From NCBI GenBank assembly GCA_019309045.1, contig JAFDGZ010000012.1, positions 1 through 59,461 on the forward strand: a stretch of 59,461 nt of DNA. Reading direction: 5' to 3'. This stretch comes from Deltaproteobacteria bacterium. GTDB lineage: Bacteria > Desulfobacterota > Syntrophobacteria > BM002. Both the position numbers and the translations under genes were made by a program. Below, piece after piece: positions 7,955-16,937 of this stretch. Numbering within the stretch: the stretch's first letter is position 1; each line of letters starts with the position of its first letter. The notes under the pieces were generated by a model, which saw only the letters and a program-made list of their open reading frames with translations, was not told where the DNA came from and did no database searches.

Positions 7955-8734
7955 CTAGTGTTCTACTTCGAACTCCCTTTTTCGCAAATAGAGCATACGA
8001 ATAAGTTCATATTCGAATGGTGTGCCTGTAGCATAGTAGCGGAAACTCTGCTGATGCCTGGTATCAATAGCATCGAGCACCGTGACGCCCAGCTGTATCT
8101 GCCAGTTGAGATCGGCTTCGTCCATGACAGCGCCGGTGATATAGCTGTAGCTTACCACGTCCACGGCCAGCCCCCCGGCGTCTCGCAAACTAGAGGGGCC
8201 AAACACGGGAAGGACCAGATAGGGCCCCGGACCCATGCCGTAGAAACCAAGTGTCTGGCCGAAATCTTCATTCTGTTTGCGGATCTCCAGGGCTGTGCTC
8301 ACATCCAGGAGCCCTGCCGCTCCAATGGTGGTGTTCAGCAGTATTCGCGACAGGGTAATGCCGAACTTCTGCATTTTGAATTGCAGCAGAGAGTTGATCA
8401 GGGTGGTGATCTCGTGCACGTTGTTGTAAAAATTAGACACACCCTTCTGGGTAAAATCGGGTGTTATGAATTCGTAGCCTCTGACAATGGGCAAAAAGAC
8501 ATACTGGTCAAACAGGGCGTTGAATATGTAAATGCGCCGGTTCATCCCTTCCCAGGGATCATAGGCATCGATAGGATATTTGACCCCCTTCTTGACAAAC
8601 TCGCTCACCGGCCGCTTCGGCGGAATCTCCGGTTCTTTCTGTACTGGTGTGGAGGCGCAACCATATCCGAGAAAACCAACCAGCAATACCATAAGCATTC
8701 CAGCAACGGCAGATCTGGGTACGCCATTGATCAT
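7955..8734 (-). CDS. mlaA: MlaA/VacJ family outer-membrane lipoprotein
   Basis: 259 aa. MlaA removes misplaced phospholipids from the outer leaflet of the outer membrane and passes them to the Mla pathway. A signal peptide ends at the lipobox Cys26 (GYGCAST). The conserved core includes DPWEGMNRRIYIFN, the N-rich NFYNNVHEITTLINSLLQ helix, GAAGLLDV, EDFGQTLGFYGMGPGPYLVLP and FGPSSLRDAGG. Length is normal. The start overlaps the stop of the exported hydrolase gene by 4 bp (ATGA), so the two are translationally coupled. No MlaC, D, E or F is in this window; the PqiABC block lies just upstream on the same strand. Confidence 0.93.
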   Translation of the reverse strand: MINGVPRSAVAGMLMVLLVGFLGYGCASTPVQKEPEIPPKRPVSEFVKKGVKYPIDAYDPWEGMNRRIYIFNALFDQYVFLPIVRGYEFITPDFTQKGVSNFYNNVHEITTLINSLLQFKMQKFGITLSRILLNTTIGAAGLLDVSTALEIRKQNEDFGQTLGFYGMGPGPYLVLPVFGPSSLRDAGGLAVDVVSYSYITGAVMDEADLNWQIQLGVTVLDAIDTRHQQSFRYYATGTPFEYELIRMLYLRKREFEVEH

Positions 8735-10017
8735 TGCCCTGCCCCCCTTTCATTCCTGAAGAAGCCGACTATGTAATTGATGTTGTTCTTCTCGGCAATA
8801 TTGCCGCAATGGCCGCCGTTGGGATAGATCTTTGCCCGGGCCCCGAATACCTTGACAAGATAGTCCAGCTCCCCGGGAGCCAGGATAATGTCGTCTTCAT
8901 TGGTAACCAGGCCAATCTTTCTTGCTCTTTGCAAATACAGTTCAATGCTCTTCAAGCTCATACTCTCGATAAGAGCCTCTTTGCTGATCCCAGGATGTTG
9001 CGAGGCAAAATATGGGTAGAAGAGGCCGTCGAAATAGTCTTCGAAACTCGTCCTGGCTGCCACCTTGACGTAATCGGTAAGGGGATCTGTAGCTGACAAC
9101 ACCCGGTTCTTGGGAACAATAAAACCAGCATTGCTCATGACATCGGCAGCAAAGACCATGTTTTCTGAAGAGATCCGAAAGGAGATGCCGATAAGCGCGG
9201 CCAGAAACTCTTCTGAAGGAGGTCCCTTTTTCCGGTAGACATCATAGAGAAAGTTTTCGGTAAACTCTATGTAACCCATTAATTTGTATGTCTCAGACAA
9301 GCGCCGCATCATTTCTTCCCAGAACTCATAGAAATGATCCAACCCACCAGGTATATTGTCCTCCAGCATGCCATCCAATATTTTCACCGAGTTGTAGAGA
9401 CTGACGGGCGGGTTGATCATCAAGACCTTGCGAAAATTGAATCTTCGCCTGTCTTCATCCAGCTTTGCCACAAAGGCAGCTTGCGCTGCTCCCAGGCTGT
9501 ACCCGGTGAGATAGAACTCCGACACCTTGATTTTGTCTTTGACCTGCTCCCAGGCAAGCTGCATCACCCGGTAAAGATCGCGAGAATCCTCTATGAGATT
9601 GCCAGGCACACCACTTTTCGAGGCCGTAACGATGAAATTGAAATAGGTGGGAGAAGAAAGGCAAATCACGTGAAAACCGGCTTGATAGAAGGCTTTCTGC
9701 AGCACCCGCATTTTGGCAGAGTAAAAACTGGCCCCGGTGCCGGCAATTACAAAAATCAGGGGGGCTTCCCCTTTTTGCGAGGAGAACGAGTACCTGAACT
9801 TGTTCTGATACCAGAAAACCCCAGGGATCTTGCGTTCTGCGAACACAGTCAATTCCATCATCTTGCTGGGTATCTTTTCGGGCAGGGCTGCTCTATACAA
9901 ACTCGGCGTTCCCAACACCGTGGCCTCGTAGCCATTGATGAAGGGATAGTCGTAAACACTCGCCCAAGCCGTGGAGGTCAACAACAGGATGAATAGCATC
10001 AAGAGCAATTTTCTCAT
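8731..10017 (-). CDS. exported alpha/beta-hydrolase-like protein
   Basis: 428 aa. A cleavable signal peptide (MRKLLLMLFILLLTSTAWA) indicates export. The body shows an alpha/beta-hydrolase pattern: a strand with the oxyanion region (PLIFVIAGTGASFYSAK), a nucleophile elbow GYSLGAAQ (Ser, about residue 180) and a late His in YPNGGHCGN near residue 410. It may act on lipids, given the 4-bp overlap with mlaA and the nearby pqi genes. I know proteins of this kind only as unnamed serine hydrolase-like neighbours of mlaA. The start is placed at 10017, where GGGAGGG precedes the ATG and the signal peptide begins; 47 further upstream codons look unrelated. Confidence 0.8.
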   Translation of the reverse strand: MRKLLLMLFILLLTSTAWASVYDYPFINGYEATVLGTPSLYRAALPEKIPSKMMELTVFAERKIPGVFWYQNKFRYSFSSQKGEAPLIFVIAGTGASFYSAKMRVLQKAFYQAGFHVICLSSPTYFNFIVTASKSGVPGNLIEDSRDLYRVMQLAWEQVKDKIKVSEFYLTGYSLGAAQAAFVAKLDEDRRRFNFRKVLMINPPVSLYNSVKILDGMLEDNIPGGLDHFYEFWEEMMRRLSETYKLMGYIEFTENFLYDVYRKKGPPSEEFLAALIGISFRISSENMVFAADVMSNAGFIVPKNRVLSATDPLTDYVKVAARTSFEDYFDGLFYPYFASQHPGISKEALIESMSLKSIELYLQRARKIGLVTNEDDIILAPGELDYLVKVFGARAKIYPNGGHCGNIAEKNNINYIVGFFRNERGAGQ

Positions 10018-10039
10018 CTTTCCCTCCCTGAAACATGTC

Positions 10040-10081
10040 GGTTGTTGTTCACCAACCCTCCTGAGGTGTTCTTGAACACCT
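10040..10081. promoter_or_regulatory. two adjacent inverted repeats upstream of the hydrolase-mlaA pair
   Basis: GGTTG/CAACC (10040-10057, 8-nt loop) is followed by AGGTGTTC-TT-GAACACCT (10064-10081). They lie 23-65 bp upstream of the hydrolase start and downstream of pqiC. They could be an operator or an mRNA leader structure. There is no U-run, so a terminator for pqiC is less likely. Confidence 0.3.
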
Positions 10082-10190
10082 ATCCAGGTACGCAGCCGCC
10101 TGGCCAAAGCTGCCCTTTCCCAGCCCCCTGCAAGACCCACCCGGGTGGCAGCCTTCACCAGGATGCCGTTGTAACCAGTTGCCTGCTCAG

Positions 10191-10820
10191 TTATTGCGCC
10201 CTGGCAATCTCCAACTGTTTGATCTGTTCGACAACCTGTTGACTCAAGGCGGCGAGAGCTCTACTTTCGGCTGCAACCAGGGCTTCATAACTGCTGGCAG
10301 CCACCGGCTCTCTTACCACGGAATTCTTCACAGCCAGCACCCCTGTTGCCTCTCTGCCCCGCACTGTCCAGCTCACAGAGAGCACTACATTTCCTGCCAG
10401 TTCACCATCGAATCGCTGCACATCAAAGGCGACCCGGTAGTCGGGAGTAAAGTAGCTTTCCCACGGATAGACCGCCACCTTGCTAGTGCCGAGGAGCTGC
10501 GAGATATTTTCCCCAATTACTCGCAAGAAATCTTCCCGCAAAGATCCTCCCCATCGATGAGATTCAGACAGGTTCACCATGTTGGGACTGGTGCGGATCA
10601 CAATCTGCGGCCTTTCCAGCAAAGCAGGCAATCGCACTGGCCCAACGCCTACGGCGACCTCTCTATTCGCTGCCGCCTGCAGAGAGCCTTTCTCCAATCC
10701 CTGCATAGCATCCAGGGTGTAAAACTTCACGGGAGCTTGAGTACTTCTGCACGCCGGCAAGCATATGGTTACAAGGGTAAAGGCGAAAGCCACTGCCAGA
10801 AACCATATCCTTTGCTTCAT
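10191..10820 (-). CDS. pqiC: PqiC/YmbA-type ABC transport auxiliary lipoprotein
   Basis: 209 aa lipoprotein. The signal peptide ends at Cys24 (CLPACRST) and is followed by the typical KFYTLD motif. Further family motifs are VGPVRLPALLERPQIVIR, WGGSLREDFLRVIGENISQLL and YRVAFDVQRFDGELAGNVVLSVSW. PqiC anchors the needle-like PqiB complex to the outer membrane for inter-membrane lipid transport. Its start overlaps the pqiB stop by 4 bp. Length and order (pqiA-pqiB-pqiC) match the E. coli operon. The next gene downstream is 170 bp away. Confidence 0.9.
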   Translation of the reverse strand: MKQRIWFLAVAFAFTLVTICLPACRSTQAPVKFYTLDAMQGLEKGSLQAAANREVAVGVGPVRLPALLERPQIVIRTSPNMVNLSESHRWGGSLREDFLRVIGENISQLLGTSKVAVYPWESYFTPDYRVAFDVQRFDGELAGNVVLSVSWTVRGREATGVLAVKNSVVREPVAASSYEALVAAESRALAALSQQVVEQIKQLEIARAQ

Positions 10821-12481
10821 CTGCTTTCTCCTTTGCCAAAAATCAGAGAATCTGGATGGCGCTCCAGGTAATCGGCCAATATGCTGAGAGAATGGGCGGC
10901 TCTGGCCAGTTCTTTCAAGGCACGTTTGAGTTCATACTGTAAAGCAGAATCGGAATTGATCGCACTTTCCACCCCGGCCACAGCCTTTTCCGTCTGGTCC
11001 AGGATGGAGCTCACTTTGGGGGCGAGATCATTGTTGACATTCGCCGCCAACTGCTGCGTCTGCACAAGAGTCGCCTTCAGGGCCCGGACAGTTTCCAGCA
11101 GGTCAGGCGCGGTCATCAGCCGCCGCGTCCCCTGCACTGTATCACGCAAGTCGCTGCCTATCTGCTCAATTGGTACCTTTTCCAGTTTTGCAACTATATT
11201 TGTCAAACGACCAGTGATCTGCTCCAGAGGAGACGGCAGCGTGGGAATCTCTGGATAGCGGCCCTGCAGCTTGACCAGCTGCACAGGTGGGGTATCGGGA
11301 TGCATGTCCAGGTCCACATAGAGCTCGCCGGTGAGCAGACTCCCGGTCTTCAACTGCGCCCTGAGCCCTTTCTCCACTAATTTCTTGAGCCGGCTGCCCG
11401 GATCCATGGTCTCTTCACCTATGAATCTTATCCTCTGGGGCTCTATCTGAATCAGCACGGGAATGTAAAAAGCCACATCCTGCTCCCGATATTCCAGACC
11501 TATGTCAACAACCTTTCCCACCTTGATGCCCCGAAATTCCACGGGTGCACCTCGTGAAAGGCCTCGAACCGAGCCCTTGAAATTCAGCAGGAAATAGCGC
11601 TTATCCTCATAGCTTTTTTCATAGATGCTGCGGCGATTCTTGTAAAGTTTGAATACATGACCTTCTTTTACAGGACCACCCGCTTCGAGATCCATGGGCG
11701 TATCAAAGGCAATGCCACCGATCATCATGCTCACAAAAGACTCGGTATCCAGCCGAATTCCATTGGCGTCCACGGTCAGATCTATACCGCCGGCATTCCA
11801 GAAGCGGGTATTGCTGTGGACGCGCTGGTCGTGAGGTGCGTGAACGAAAACCTCGATATGAACGCTCCTGCCATCCTCGTCAAGCTTGTAGCTCACTACC
11901 TCCCCCACTTTGATCTGCCTGAAATAAACGGGAGAACCAATGTCCAGTGAACCGAGCCGGTCCGCCCGCAAAAGGAAGCTGCGCCCGGGCTCGCCGCTGG
12001 TAACCACCGGCGGGATCTCCAATCCCTTGAAGCTGTACACTGGCTCTTCCCCTTTCACCGGCTCCATACCGATATAGGCCCCTGAAAAAAGCGTCCCCAG
12101 GCCTGTAACTTTACCGGCAGCCACCCGGGCCCGCACCACCCAGAAGCGGGTCTTTGCTGACAGGTATTTCTCCGCGCCCTTGACAAGTTCCGCAGTAACC
12201 ACCACGTGAGAAAGGTCTTTGCTCAGAGTTATGTTTTCCACCGTGCCAACTTCAACCTCTTTGTATTTGATCTTGGTCTTGCCGGCCTCGAGCCCCTCGG
12301 CCGTCTTGAAGGTGATGGTAATTGTCGGACCCTTCTCTGTATAAGCCTTGTACGCCAGCCAACCTCCTATGAGAGCGGCCACCAGGGGGATCAGCCAGAC
12401 AATGGAAAATGATCTCTTGCTGCTGACAACTGCCTCTGGCACATCCGCAGACACGGTCCCCTCTCTCGGTTCCTCATTCAT
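10817..12481 (-). CDS. pqiB: PqiB-type MCE domain protein
   Basis: 554 aa. One N-terminal membrane helix (SIVWLIPLVAALIGGWLAYKAY, about residues 22-44) is followed by three MCE repeats starting near GPTITITFKTAEGLEAGKTKIKYK, GRSFLLRADRLGSLDIGSPVYFRQIKVG and YFLLNFKGSVRGLSRGAPVEFRGIKVG. A long C-terminal helical region (about 430-554) should form the needle. This is the architecture of E. coli PqiB, a hexameric tube that spans the periplasm and carries lipids. The ATG at 12481 follows GGAGAAAGAGG and overlaps the preceding pqiA-like gene by 8 bp. Closely similar YebT has seven MCE repeats, so PqiB fits better. Confidence 0.93.
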   Translation of the reverse strand: MNEEPREGTVSADVPEAVVSSKRSFSIVWLIPLVAALIGGWLAYKAYTEKGPTITITFKTAEGLEAGKTKIKYKEVEVGTVENITLSKDLSHVVVTAELVKGAEKYLSAKTRFWVVRARVAAGKVTGLGTLFSGAYIGMEPVKGEEPVYSFKGLEIPPVVTSGEPGRSFLLRADRLGSLDIGSPVYFRQIKVGEVVSYKLDEDGRSVHIEVFVHAPHDQRVHSNTRFWNAGGIDLTVDANGIRLDTESFVSMMIGGIAFDTPMDLEAGGPVKEGHVFKLYKNRRSIYEKSYEDKRYFLLNFKGSVRGLSRGAPVEFRGIKVGKVVDIGLEYREQDVAFYIPVLIQIEPQRIRFIGEETMDPGSRLKKLVEKGLRAQLKTGSLLTGELYVDLDMHPDTPPVQLVKLQGRYPEIPTLPSPLEQITGRLTNIVAKLEKVPIEQIGSDLRDTVQGTRRLMTAPDLLETVRALKATLVQTQQLAANVNNDLAPKVSSILDQTEKAVAGVESAINSDSALQYELKRALKELARAAHSLSILADYLERHPDSLIFGKGESR

Positions 12482-13109
12482 CCTCTTTCTCCATTGCGTC
12501 CCAGATGAGCCTGGGATCAAAATTCATGGCGGCAAACATAGTGAGAACCACCACCGCCGCAAAGTATACTGCAGCCGGCCCGGCCTCGATACTTGCCAGA
12601 GCACCAAGTTTCACCAGGGCCACCAGAATGGTGACCACATAAATATCCACCATGGACCAGCGACCAACCGCTTCAGTAATGCGGTAGAGGCGCGTACGGT
12701 CTCGCGGCCGCCAGCGAGACTTCTTCTGAACAGAAATCAATAAATATGTGAGGATAATCAGCTTTAACACCGGCACAAAGATACTCGCAAAGAAAATCAC
12801 CGCGGCTATTGGCCACATTCCGGTAGCAATGAAATAGAGTACACCGCTCAGAATGGTGTCGGCTTGTGTCTTCCCCAGGGAGGTAACAATGGTAATGGGA
12901 AGTACATTGGCTGGAATGTAAAAGATAAACGCCCCAATAACCAGGGCCCAGGTCCTTTGAATACTGTTCGGTTTTCGCTGATGGATTACTGAACCGCAGC
13001 GCGGGCAGATGTATTTGCCTCTGGTAGCCGGCCGGACCTTGCTGACCAGATGGCAGCTCTGGCAGCCGGCAAGGCAAGCCTTTTGTGCCGTCAAGGAAAA
13101 GCCGTTCAT
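12474..13109 (-). CDS. pqiA: paraquat-inducible protein A, second half-size subunit
   Basis: 211 aa. An N-terminal zinc ribbon (CQSCHLVSK...YICPRCGSVIHQRK) precedes about four membrane helices ending in NFDPRLIWDAME. E. coli PqiA (417 aa) contains two such ribbon-plus-four-helix halves in one chain; here each half is its own gene. This half overlaps the first half by 4 bp (ATGA at 13106-13109) and pqiB by 8 bp, so the two products are probably made in equal amounts. PqiA-type proteins are thought to feed lipids to or from PqiB at the inner membrane. Confidence 0.9.
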   Translation of the reverse strand: MNGFSLTAQKACLAGCQSCHLVSKVRPATRGKYICPRCGSVIHQRKPNSIQRTWALVIGAFIFYIPANVLPITIVTSLGKTQADTILSGVLYFIATGMWPIAAVIFFASIFVPVLKLIILTYLLISVQKKSRWRPRDRTRLYRITEAVGRWSMVDIYVVTILVALVKLGALASIEAGPAAVYFAAVVVLTMFAAMNFDPRLIWDAMEKEDE

Positions 13110-13714
13110 TTTTCTATTGCCACTCTCTCCCAAACAATATGAGGGTCCAGGGATGCAGCAGCAGCAGCCAACACAAAGATCAGAATGGCGAAAGAGTAAA
13201 GAGCAAGACCAGGGACAATACTCGCCATCTTGGCAAGCTTGACTACGGATACCAGGATGCCGAGCATGAATACTTCCATCATTCCCCAGGGTTGCATGCT
13301 GCGGACGCAGCGAAAAATTATGGCAAGCCCCGGGGGCGTCTTGTTGAACTTCAGCGGCCCCAGCACATAGACCATCCCCAGGAGCTGCAGCAGGGGAATC
13401 AGGATGGTAGTAACAAATACCAGCACAGCCAGCTCCGGCATACCCTGGGCAGAGAGCTCTCTGATACCGGTGAAAAGAGTGGTCTCCTGCACCAGGCTGC
13501 CGCTTTTCAATGCTAGAAATGGATAGGTGTTGGCCACTACAAAGAGAATTATCCCAGCAATAGTAAACGACAGGGTGCGGTCCAGGCTGTGGCGCTTGTG
13601 CTGAAGGAGGATCCCGCCGCAGCGACTGCATCTGGCCACCCCTCCTGGCGGCAATGGCCGCACTCGCTGCAGCAAGTCACATTCGTGGCAGGCAATTATT
13701 GTATCTGAATGCAT
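13106..13714 (-). CDS. pqiA: paraquat-inducible protein A, first half-size subunit
   Basis: 202 aa with the same layout as its neighbour: a zinc ribbon (CHECDLLQRV...CSRCGGILLQHK) and about four hydrophobic segments, including FTIAGIILFVVANTYPFL and ILIFVLAAAAASLDPHIVWE. The repeated ending (DPxxxWE or WD) shows that both halves arose by duplication. The start lies 56 bp after the parB stop on the same strand, with AGGGAAAGAG before the ATG. Pqi genes may therefore be transcribed from the par region, or from a promoter within parB. Confidence 0.9.
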   Translation of the reverse strand: MHSDTIIACHECDLLQRVRPLPPGGVARCSRCGGILLQHKRHSLDRTLSFTIAGIILFVVANTYPFLALKSGSLVQETTLFTGIRELSAQGMPELAVLVFVTTILIPLLQLLGMVYVLGPLKFNKTPPGLAIIFRCVRSMQPWGMMEVFMLGILVSVVKLAKMASIVPGLALYSFAILIFVLAAAAASLDPHIVWERVAIEK

Positions 13715-13770
13715 CTCTTTCCCTGCAGCTTCAATTTACCCCAGGTGCGTGCTGCTGGGGCACTTGCATG

Positions 13771-14646
13771 CTATATTCCGGCTAACATAGATTGCTGACC
13801 AAGGAGGTCGAGAATCCGCTGCAGATCCTCATCCGAATAGAATTCGATCTCAATCTTCCCCCGTTTTCCTCGGCGGCTGATCTTCACCCGGGTGCCGAAG
13901 TAACGGATTAGTTGATCGGTAACCGCCCGAAAGTGGTCATCTTGCTGAGGTACGCTTTTCCGTTTCCTGCCCTTTTTCAACAACATTTGCACGAGTTTTT
14001 CAGTCTCCCGCACAGAGAGGCCGCGCTGGACTACCACATCGCGTGCCTGCAGCTGCAGGCTCTGTTCCCGCAGAGCCAGTAGACAACGAGCATGCCCCAT
14101 ACTCAAGGTACCTTCCAGTAAATCATTTCTTATTTTTTCGGGCAGCTTCAACAAGCGCATCATGTTGGCAACTGTAGAACGGTCCTTGCCGATCTTCTTT
14201 GCTATTTCCTCCTGGCTCAGGTTAAAGTCCTTGCTGAGTCGTTGATAGGCCTCAGCCTCCTCCACTGGATTCAAATCCTTGCGCTGGATGTTTTCGATCA
14301 GGGCAATTTCAACGGCTTCAGGTTCGGCACTCTCTCTGATGATCACTGGGACCCTCTGCAAGCCGGCAATCTGTGCAGCCCGCCAGCGTCTCTCTCCTGC
14401 AAGCAGCTGGTAGCCTTGCTTACTCCGCCGAACAAGCAGAGGCTGCAAGATGCCTTTCTCTCGAATGGAATTGACCAGTTCATCCAGGGCCTTGTCGCGC
14501 ACATGTTGCCTTGGTTGATAGGGATTGGGAGAAATTTCTTCGATCTCACAGAAGAAAAACTGGTCTCCTCCCCTGGAAAGCACATCCGCATCGGGTATGA
14601 GTGCACCCAACCCCTTGCCTAATCCTTTTTTCTTAGCAGCAGCCAT
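13771..14646 (-). CDS. parB: chromosome partitioning protein ParB
   Basis: 291 aa CTP-dependent DNA clamp that loads at parS and spreads. Motifs are the N-terminal ParA-interacting segment KKKGLGKGLGALIPD, the CTPase motifs (PNPYQPR, GERRWRAAQ, ENIQRKDLNPVEEAEAYQRL), the helix-turn-helix SQEEIAKKIGKDRSTVANMMRLLKLP and a C-terminal dimerisation domain ending in DLQRILDLLG. Length is typical of chromosomal ParB. A GGGGG run lies eight bases before the ATG. Two parS sites in this window are its expected targets. It is unusual that 602 bp separate it from parA. Confidence 0.97.
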   Translation of the reverse strand: MAAAKKKGLGKGLGALIPDADVLSRGGDQFFFCEIEEISPNPYQPRQHVRDKALDELVNSIREKGILQPLLVRRSKQGYQLLAGERRWRAAQIAGLQRVPVIIRESAEPEAVEIALIENIQRKDLNPVEEAEAYQRLSKDFNLSQEEIAKKIGKDRSTVANMMRLLKLPEKIRNDLLEGTLSMGHARCLLALREQSLQLQARDVVVQRGLSVRETEKLVQMLLKKGRKRKSVPQQDDHFRAVTDQLIRYFGTRVKISRRGKRGKIEIEFYSDEDLQRILDLLGQQSMLAGI

Positions 14647-15248
14647 GTTGCCCCCAGAATTTCGTGATTAATTCTCATGAAGCCAGGCTCTTCCTCTCAC
14701 TCCCTATTGATAGAGACGCACTCTAGACAGCAGGCAGCACCATTCTGCCCACTGACCATCAGCAATACAGCCACAAGGTGAGGCCTCAGCAGCAACTCTC
14801 TGCTCAATGCACTGCGAAGAACTGTTTGCCATCCTGATTGGCTTCATGCCTGAAACGGCACCGCCGCCGCAAACAGTGGGGAACTGGTTCTCTGGAATAT
14901 GAGGCCAAAGTTGCCAGATGCTTCCTCAGGAAACAGCGCGAGCAGTTGAATGATGTACTTTTCTGTGGACTACGACATTCTTGCTGGCTAGAACAGAAGG
15001 AAACCGAGACCTTGTTCTTCTCCTGCTGGCCTCCTCAAGCACGAAGGACAAGGAGAATTTCGCAATCTCCTGAAAGTCCCCCCAGATTCCTTTCTTTCTG
15101 AGCTGGACCTTCCGGCACCCTCTTCTCTACTATTCTTCCCGGGTACTCTAGAGTCCGATAAGTGCTTCATTCAATCTCCAATTTTGAAACTGTCGCCATT
15201 TCAAGTCATCACCAGGAAACAACTTTCCTTAGAACACTCTGTTTTCAC
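14647..15248. other. 602-bp spacer between parA and parB, no gene recognised
   Basis: In most chromosomes parA and parB are adjacent or overlap. Here 602 bp intervene. Short frames exist on both strands (for example 14838-15101 plus), but their translations show no family resemblance and no good ribosome site. Neither a parS site nor an intrinsic terminator is evident. The spacer may hold a separate parB promoter or the remains of a lost gene. Confidence 0.5.
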
Positions 15249-16073
15249 TCAGCTCGGCAGCCCGCGGGGCGCAGCGCGCTCACCTCCCGTGCGCCGCGGC
15301 TCACCGTCACTTCCTTCTCGCTGCATCAGCTCCTTGGCCAGTTCCAGGTAAGAGCGGGCACCCTTGCAATTGATATCATAAAGGAGCGCTGGCTCCCCAT
15401 GGCTGGGACTCTCACTCAGCCTGACATTCCTTGGTACCACCGTGTTGAACACCCTGTCCTTGAAGTGCTTTCGCACCTCCCCGGCCACCTGATGACACAG
15501 GTTGTTGCGCACATCGAACATGGTGAGCAGGATGCCTTCAATGGACAGCCTGGGGTTCAGAGTGGTCTTGATGAGTTGGATGGTCTTCAGCAGCTGGCTC
15601 AAGCCCTCCATGGCATAGTATTCACATTGCAGCGGAATAATCACACTGTCTGCAGCAGTAAGGGCGTTCACAGTGAGCAATCCCAGGGATGGCGGACAGT
15701 CCAGTATAATGTAATCGTAAAGGCTGACAAGGGGGCGCACCTGTTCCCCCAGCACTTTTTCCCGCCCGGGCATTTCCTGAAGTTCGATCTCGGCTCCTAT
15801 GAGCTCCATGTGGGCCGGAATAATGTGCAGGTAACTGAGGGCAGTACTGTAGACGGTCTCGGATGGTTCCGTTTCATTGATCAGCAGTTGGTAAAGATTC
15901 TTGCGGATGTGCTCCCGCATCAATCCCAGGCCGCTGGAAGCATTTCCCTGCGGATCACAATCAATCAAAAGGGTCCGCCGTTCCGCCACTGCCAGCGATG
16001 CCGAAATGTTCACCGCAGTGGTGGTCTTGCCCACGCCGCCCTTTTGATTGGCTACTGCTACGATCTTGGCCAT
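15249..16073 (-). CDS. parA: chromosome partitioning ATPase ParA (Soj)
   Basis: 274 aa. The deviant Walker A motif KGGVGKTTTAVNISASLA begins at residue 10, Walker A' is LLIDCDPQGNASSGLG, and Walker B is YIILDCPPSLGLLTVNALTAAD. The short N-terminus, without a helix-turn-helix, is the chromosomal Soj type. It acts with ParB at parS to segregate origins. The C-terminus has a charged tail (REGSDGEPRRTGGERAAPRG) longer than usual. GAGGG precedes the ATG. The gene usually follows mnmG-rsmG near oriC, but neither is present here. A parS site lies 229 bp upstream. Confidence 0.97.
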   Translation of the reverse strand: MAKIVAVANQKGGVGKTTTAVNISASLAVAERRTLLIDCDPQGNASSGLGLMREHIRKNLYQLLINETEPSETVYSTALSYLHIIPAHMELIGAEIELQEMPGREKVLGEQVRPLVSLYDYIILDCPPSLGLLTVNALTAADSVIIPLQCEYYAMEGLSQLLKTIQLIKTTLNPRLSIEGILLTMFDVRNNLCHQVAGEVRKHFKDRVFNTVVPRNVRLSESPSHGEPALLYDINCKGARSYLELAKELMQREGSDGEPRRTGGERAAPRGLPS

Positions 16074-16937
16074 TGCAGCCCTCGACTAAATCAATCGCCG
16101 TTCCCTCCAACTGTCACGGCAATAGATATTACAACATATTGTGTATCCTATTAAAATGGCACGCCTTAATGGCCAGCATATTCGCCTGGCCGTCCCCAAA
16201 ATAACACACCGACTCTGTTTTTGAAAGAGGAATACCACCCTATTTTTTCTCTCACCCGCGGCCAGCTGTACATCGCATCTGCAGACAGTCCCCTGCCAAA
16301 ATGTTTCACGTGGAACACTTTTCTCATCCATGTGCACCACTATCAAACGACTCACGGCTAGCATCATGCAGAGAGTTGCCAAATCCGCCTGGACAGGCAT
16401 CAGACAGATTGCGCCAGCGCTGAGCACTGCAGAGCCATCCTAGAGGACCACTGGAACCATCCCTCCATCCTCAACCACAGTCATCCTGAGGCTCGCTTCA
16501 TGAAAAACCCGGATCAAGATACTTGTATTTTTAAACAAAAAGATCTAAGCTGCCAGCAATGACAGAAAATGTCTTGAAGCCTTTACATTTGCTTGTTCGT
16601 TGTGATAGCATGCATTCCTGTTTTTTCCTTGCGGAGAGCCTGTCGAGCCATCCCTCTAGGGGCATGGGTCTATATTATATGCTACAAAACATGATCGAAG
16701 CGCACCTAGCATTTGCTACAATCTCCTGCTACAGTAGCCTTGCTCTGGAGGTCTTGCCCCTCGGTGAAGTCAGCTCACTGGAGCATGGGGCGCCTCTACC
16801 GCCAGTTTCAGCAGCAGATAACAAGCAGTTCCCATATGTGTCTGTTATTTCAGCGATATCAGACGATCTCTTCAGAAACTCCTGCAGAGTTGGCTATAAA
16901 GCAAAGAACCATCATTTGATCAAGAGGAGGACTACTC
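16074..16937. other. 864-bp divergent intergenic region with a parS site
   Basis: It separates parA (-) from the MipA/OmpV gene (+). It contains parS at 16302-16317 and a hairpin GGCCAG/CTGGCC at about 16174-16191. Translations of short frames on either strand are not protein-like. I looked for DnaA boxes and AT-rich unwinding repeats and saw none convincing, so I do not call an origin here. Confidence 0.5.
16302..16317. other. parS centromere site (one mismatch from the palindrome)
   Basis: TGTTTCACGTGGAACA differs at one position from the perfect palindrome at 684-699. Its reverse complement is the classic B. subtilis form TGTTCCACGTGAAACA. It lies 229 bp upstream of parA, a common position for parS, and may also let ParB affect parA expression. 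Confidence 0.88.

Noticed and set aside
9666-9676. Possible third parS site (TCACGTGAAAA)
   Set aside because: Only one half matches the consensus and it lies inside a coding region.
16086-16427. Minus-strand open frame upstream of parA
   Set aside because: Its translation is not protein-like, and it runs through the parS site.
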